A stretch of 64,000 nt of DNA from Sindora glabra (lineage: Eukaryota; Streptophyta; Magnoliopsida; Fabales; Fabaceae), in assembly GCA_020226215.1 (NCBI GenBank), contig CM035236.1, forward strand, positions 47,243,057 through 47,307,056, given 5' to 3'. Of the stretch, positions 59,721-64,000 are shown piece after piece. The number at the start of each line of letters is the position of its first letter. Position 1 is the first letter of the stretch. Below the pieces are notes generated by a model. That model saw only the letters and a list, made by a program, of their open reading frames with translations. It searched no databases and was not told where the DNA came from. The position numbers and the translations under genes were made by a program.

Positions 59721-61790
59721 CTAAGATTTAGATAATTTTTTAGAAATCTGAGATTCAAATCTCTTTGTTGACAATGTGGAAAAAAAATTCGACGAGAATT
59801 TTGTTAAATCATACCTTACATCTCACAATTTGACTCGTCTAAAAGTGTAAACTTCAAAAATAAATAAATAAAACCCCGACGCTATAAATAATAAGTTTCA
59901 ATTTAATTTTCAAAGTTAAAATAATTAATGTAAATTATGGGGAAAAAATGAGAAGCCAAAATTGACTATACCCACTGACACTGTGTCACGAGGAAAGATT
60001 ACAAATCACCATAAAATAAAAAGTCTGACCGAACGAAAGATAAAAATTAAATAACCATGACGGTGGACTTCTTGCATGCGAGCCCTGAAACAGCAAAGGT
60101 TGATTGACCCTTTGTCATTTTATCATTGGATTTCTTTCCCAAGGTTATTTTTTTATAAAATTAGAAAAAATCTCATAATAATTAAAAAGAAGTAATATCA
60201 GATCCATAAAACTGTTTTTTAAAAAATAAATCCTATTTGGAAAACTTTAATTATGATTATGATAAAAATTTATTATCAACATCTAAATCTTTCATATTTA
60301 ATAATTGAAAAGAATAAAATGCTAAATGTGAAAACATATTTGAATCATGAGAATTAATGAAATTATAATTTTACTGTCTTTGATCTTTCAAATCAGTACA
60401 TATTAGTTTTCTAAAAAAGAAAAAATCTCTCTATATATTTTTTAAAGATGAGATATAAAAAATAAAATTTTAAGCGTAATTTGAGGATTATAATTATTTT
60501 TTTTAATTTTTAATTTTTAATTTTTGATTTACTTATTTTAAATAAGAAATAAAAATTTTAATTTTTACATATAAAAATTCAAATTAATGAAATAATTTTA
60601 ACCTATTTAACCTTAAATTTTATTACATTACTTTAATTTGGATCAAAGTTATGATAGTCAATAATATTATGTCTATTAAAACATCCAACATAATGTTTAC
60701 CAATACATTACCAACAATAGTTAGTACAAGTGGTTGAATTCGAACTCCCTAATAAAAAGATTTTACGTTTGAATTTCATCTTTATTATTTAATAGGTAAT
60801 ATGTAACTTTTGTTATAATTCATAAATTCAGTACGATAATAATTTGTTAAACTTACAGTTTGATTTAATTTCATTTGACAAAAATTAATAAAAGTTTATA
60901 TTTAAATTCCCCACAAGTTAAATAAATCGAACCATCTTGCTCAAATTTAATACAAACAAATTGGATTAAGTTTAGTTAAGGCAACGAGTAGCCAAATTGT
61001 TCAATTTCAATTGCTACACTTATAATTTAGTTCGCAGTTCAAATTTTTGAGTTTTTACAAAAGTTTATCATAAAAGTAATAAATAAATATAAAGTATACG
61101 ATTTTTCAAAAATGTTATAATTATATACAAATTTTGTATGTAACAAATATACAAAATATTGTAATAAAAATATTTACATAAATTCTTCTCATTTTATATA
61201 GAAGTTACAATTTTAATTTAATAAAAATGTTGAAAAAATATGCTGAAAGTTTTTTTAAAAAAAATGCAAAAGTGGGTAGTGATACAAATTTGATGCAAAT
61301 TTTTTTCAAATAGGTATTTTTTTTTTGGGTAAATTTCAACTAGTTATTGAAGCATAACCATTTCGAACGCGCACTGAATCATTAATTGTCCTTATTTAAA
61401 GGAAATTCTTATAATACCGGCTCCTCGTGATTATTTTTATTTTTATTTATAATTATGTGTTAGTTTTGAATGTGATAAAAATGTAAAAGATTATAATTTC
61501 ATTAATTAATTTTATAACATAAAGATATTTAAATTTGTTTATGTAAATACAACTATATAAGAAAAAGTAATCATATTTTGGTGGATACGTAACACAGCAT
61601 TAACCTTTATTTAATTTTCCATATTAATATTTTGCAAAACAAAAATGTTAGATACAGAAATTATATTTTAAATTTTTTTATATTCATTTAATTAAAATTT
61701 ATAAATTTATTTTATTATCCTATATTTAATAATAATTCTTAATTTATATTTAAAATTTAATTTTAAAATTCTTTTCCAGACTTATAACAC
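59721..61790. other. AT-rich interval, no gene
   Basis: No coding frame. Short degenerate pol III B-box-like words (GTTGAATTCGAACTCC near 60733) hint at SINE debris but cannot be proven. Confidence 0.5.
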
Positions 61791-62040
61791 TACTGTCAGC
61801 AAAATAAGAGTAACATACTTGAAATGGGACATGGATTCGGCTGTCGGGATATATCTTTATCTTTTTTTTTTTTAATTGTAAGATCAGGTAAAATAACTGA
61901 AAAAATAAATATGGAATCTAAGCCGTATGACTAAGAGACAGCCTGCGTGTAGGGGTCTGTCCCATTTACGGTCCTGTTACCTGTACATGCTTCCTGAGAA
62001 AACATTTGGACCTTGTTAAAGGGAGAGCATTTTTTATTTC
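61791..62040. other. GC-richer island of unknown origin (first)
   Basis: GACAGCCTGCGTGTAGGGG and CCCATTTACGGTCCTGTTACC (about 61937-61980) stand out from the AT background. No frame or repeat family was recognised. Confidence 0.4.
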
Positions 62041-62329
62041 CCCTACAAATTTTTTTTTATATTTTAATTATATCACATATATTTAATTATAATTAATAGA
62101 TTAAAAATAATTATTAATTTTTATAATTCTTAATTCTTAAAAATTAAAAAAGATAATTTTTTAATATACATAAATTTTATAAAACTGATAAATGAATAAT
62201 AAAAATAATAATTCTTATTTATTTATTTATTGAGTATGATTAAATATATGTGGTATAATTAGAACATACGTAAGTTTTTCTCTCGCTAAAGTTCAGAAAA
62301 AGTAAATTAAATAAAATTCAAGTGCTGGG

Positions 62330-62545
62330 CATTTATCAGAGAAGAACTTTTGGCGGTCGCTGCCGTGCGTAACTTTGTGTTGTGGTGTTGTCGGAAGGTT
62401 TTTGACGGAACCCGCAGAGACGTGGTTTAGTGGCTTATTTGTGGCCTCATAACTACAAAGTCACATCAAAATGATATCGACTCCAGCCGACGAGTTCGTC
62501 GGCACGCTGTAGGGCTGCCGGAGTGTTGGGCCACCATTTATGGGG
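62330..62545. other. GC-richer island of unknown origin (second)
   Basis: A sharply bounded GC-rich block contains TGGCGGTCGCTGCCGTGCG and GCCGACGAGTTCGTCGGC, the latter a perfect hairpin palindrome (about 62487-62504). A plus-strand frame from ATG at 62470 reads MISTPADEFVGTL before a stop. It may be a promoter or first-exon remnant of a host gene, or organelle or gene-derived filler. Not identified. Confidence 0.45.
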
Positions 62546-64000
62546 CAACAAATGGAATGACAATTATATTCAAAATTAATAAATCTTATTTAGACCGATG
62601 AGTTACATGGAAATATTTCTATTCCTGTTATAATACTTAAAATTTCAGTATTACTATTTTTTATATTTTAACAATTAAGAATATCATTTCATTTTATAAA
62701 TTATTTTGTGATATCAAAATAATTTATTTATCAAAATACAAGTGAAAATTATACAAAAATTTAAGTACTATGATGATATTGAAAATATTTTCACAAATTA
62801 GTTTCAAAATGCAACCATTAAATATCTGATAAATTTTGTCAAAACAGATTTATGATATAGTTGTGAGAGCAATTGCCCCCTACAATCTTGAATTTTTTTT
62901 ATTATAATAGCATTAGAATATATATTTTGTCTTTATTAAAAATTTGAGCTTGCTCCGATAACAATAATTTTCAAAATAAAATTTTCTAATAAACAGTCAT
63001 CTAAAAGAAAAAAATTAAAGATATTTTCCTCAACCTCTTTTACAAATTAACAAATTATTATTTATTATATATTTGGTGATGTTTGGTTGAGATTGTACTC
63101 ATTTCTTAATTGATTTTTATTAATTTACGTTCTTCCACAAATAATAAAGACGAGTGTACTTTTTTTTTTTTTTTTGCCGTAAGACGAGTGTACTTAAACA
63201 CACATACATAATCATATTCGATTAAGTAAAAATTTGTCATTTAAGATGTTGTGAACGTGTGACTATATTAAATGATCTGTTAGTTTTATTATCCGAAAAA
63301 ATAAATTGTTACTGACTTAAAACATAAAAAAAAATAATATCCTTTATTTTAATTTTGAAATTGATATTTTTGGTGATTAAAATATATTATTAGATTCATA
63401 ATTTTTTTTAAAATTTAGCTAATTGTTAAATAGAGAAAATAATTATAAATTGTGATGTAACTAATTAAGATTATATTTAATGAAAAATATTATTTTATTT
63501 AAAAATGATTAAATTTTAAATAATGAAAACCTATATTTAATTTATTTAAGCTTCTATATTGTCCTCAACATTAAAATTTTCTGTACCTGCCGAATCTTAT
63601 TTCTTTTGAATAATATATCAAACCCGCTAGATAACACAGTATATAACTTGTCAATATTAGCAATAAGAAAAAAATTATTTTATACTTTTTTAATGGAAAA
63701 ATTCATGATAATATTTTTCTTATTTAAAATGGACCAAATGTAGATATTCAATTCAAAATTTATTGAGTCGGTAACACATTCGAATCTCCAATGAGGCCAA
63801 AGTGTTGAGTTTAGATTGGTTGGATCTATCCAGATTTACCCCATTGTTATTACTAGTACAAAATTAATATTAATGGTAATAATTTTTTTAATATATTTTT
63901 ATAAAATAAATATTTTTAACAATAAAGTATATATGAAAGACAAAATAGCTAAGTGATTACAATAAATAATTTTCAAACAAACAAGTGATTTTATGAGATA
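62546..64000. other. AT-rich interval to window end, no gene
   Basis: Nothing recognised. A T-run and local repeat ACGAGTGTACTT (63151 and 63183) are the only structures. ACACATTCGAATCTCC near 63775 is a weak B-box-like word. Confidence 0.5.

Noticed and set aside
1..64000. CRISPR arrays, bacterial operons, tRNA or rRNA genes
   Set aside because: None seen; sequence character and mobile elements are those of a plant nuclear genome.

Overview
The window is AT-rich, repeat-dense nuclear DNA of a flowering plant, most likely a eudicot. The evidence is the mix of plant-type mobile elements (Ty3/gypsy, two Ty1/copia, En/Spm-type CACTA, RTE and L1 LINEs, hAT-type MITE), a decayed plant cation/H+ exchanger (CHX) gene, and long intergenic stretches with TA, TG/AG and CT microsatellites. 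No intact protein-coding gene, tRNA or rRNA gene is visible. Every recognisable coding block carries stops or frameshifts. The species cannot be named from the sequence.

Layout. (1) 1-2560 is unassigned AT-rich DNA. (2) 2560-17806 is a nested stack. An old minus-strand copia element (copia A) is split into pieces at 2560-3996, 13945-14086 and 16217-17020. The first gap holds a plus-strand Ty3/gypsy element (3997 to about 13944), itself interrupted by a solo LTR (9211-11874, target duplication ATACA). The second gap holds a MITE (14087-16216), itself interrupted by another solo LTR (14198-15879, target duplication ATTAT). (3) 19927-32793 is a 12.87 kb CACTA transposon with CACTAC/GTAGTG ends, the 3-bp duplication AGT, subterminal repeat arrays at both ends, a TnpD/tnp2-type gene and a TnpA-type (Transposase_24) gene, both broken. 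It also holds a G-box-bearing minisatellite. (4) 33145-34873 looks like a long gypsy-type LTR. (5) 34879-41534 is a complete but dead minus-strand copia element (copia B) with both LTRs, primer-binding site, polypurine tract and the duplication AAAAG; one LTR carries a MITE. (6) 41985-43215 is an element with very long diverged terminal inverted repeats, followed by smaller MITE candidates. (7) 46506-46899 is an unidentified gene fragment, and 48150-51246 is a CHX pseudogene split by a 5'-truncated RTE LINE with a 17-bp target duplication. (8) 52950-55260 is a minus-strand L1 relic. (9) 55990-57070 is a 0.53 kb tandem duplication. 57690-58560 has the marks of a housekeeping-type promoter (four TGGGCY site II motifs and telo-boxes) reading leftward. 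(10) 58561-64000 is AT-rich with a recent 125-bp tandem duplication and two GC-richer islands of unknown origin.

The genes do not work together as a pathway. The window is mainly a record of successive insertions whose order can be read from target duplications and from reading frames that resume across each insertion. The least explained parts are the G-box minisatellite and 5'-leader hairpin inside the CACTA element, the long inverted repeat at 42-43 kb, the unidentified gene fragment at 46.5 kb, the promoter-like tract at 58 kb and the GC islands at 62 kb.
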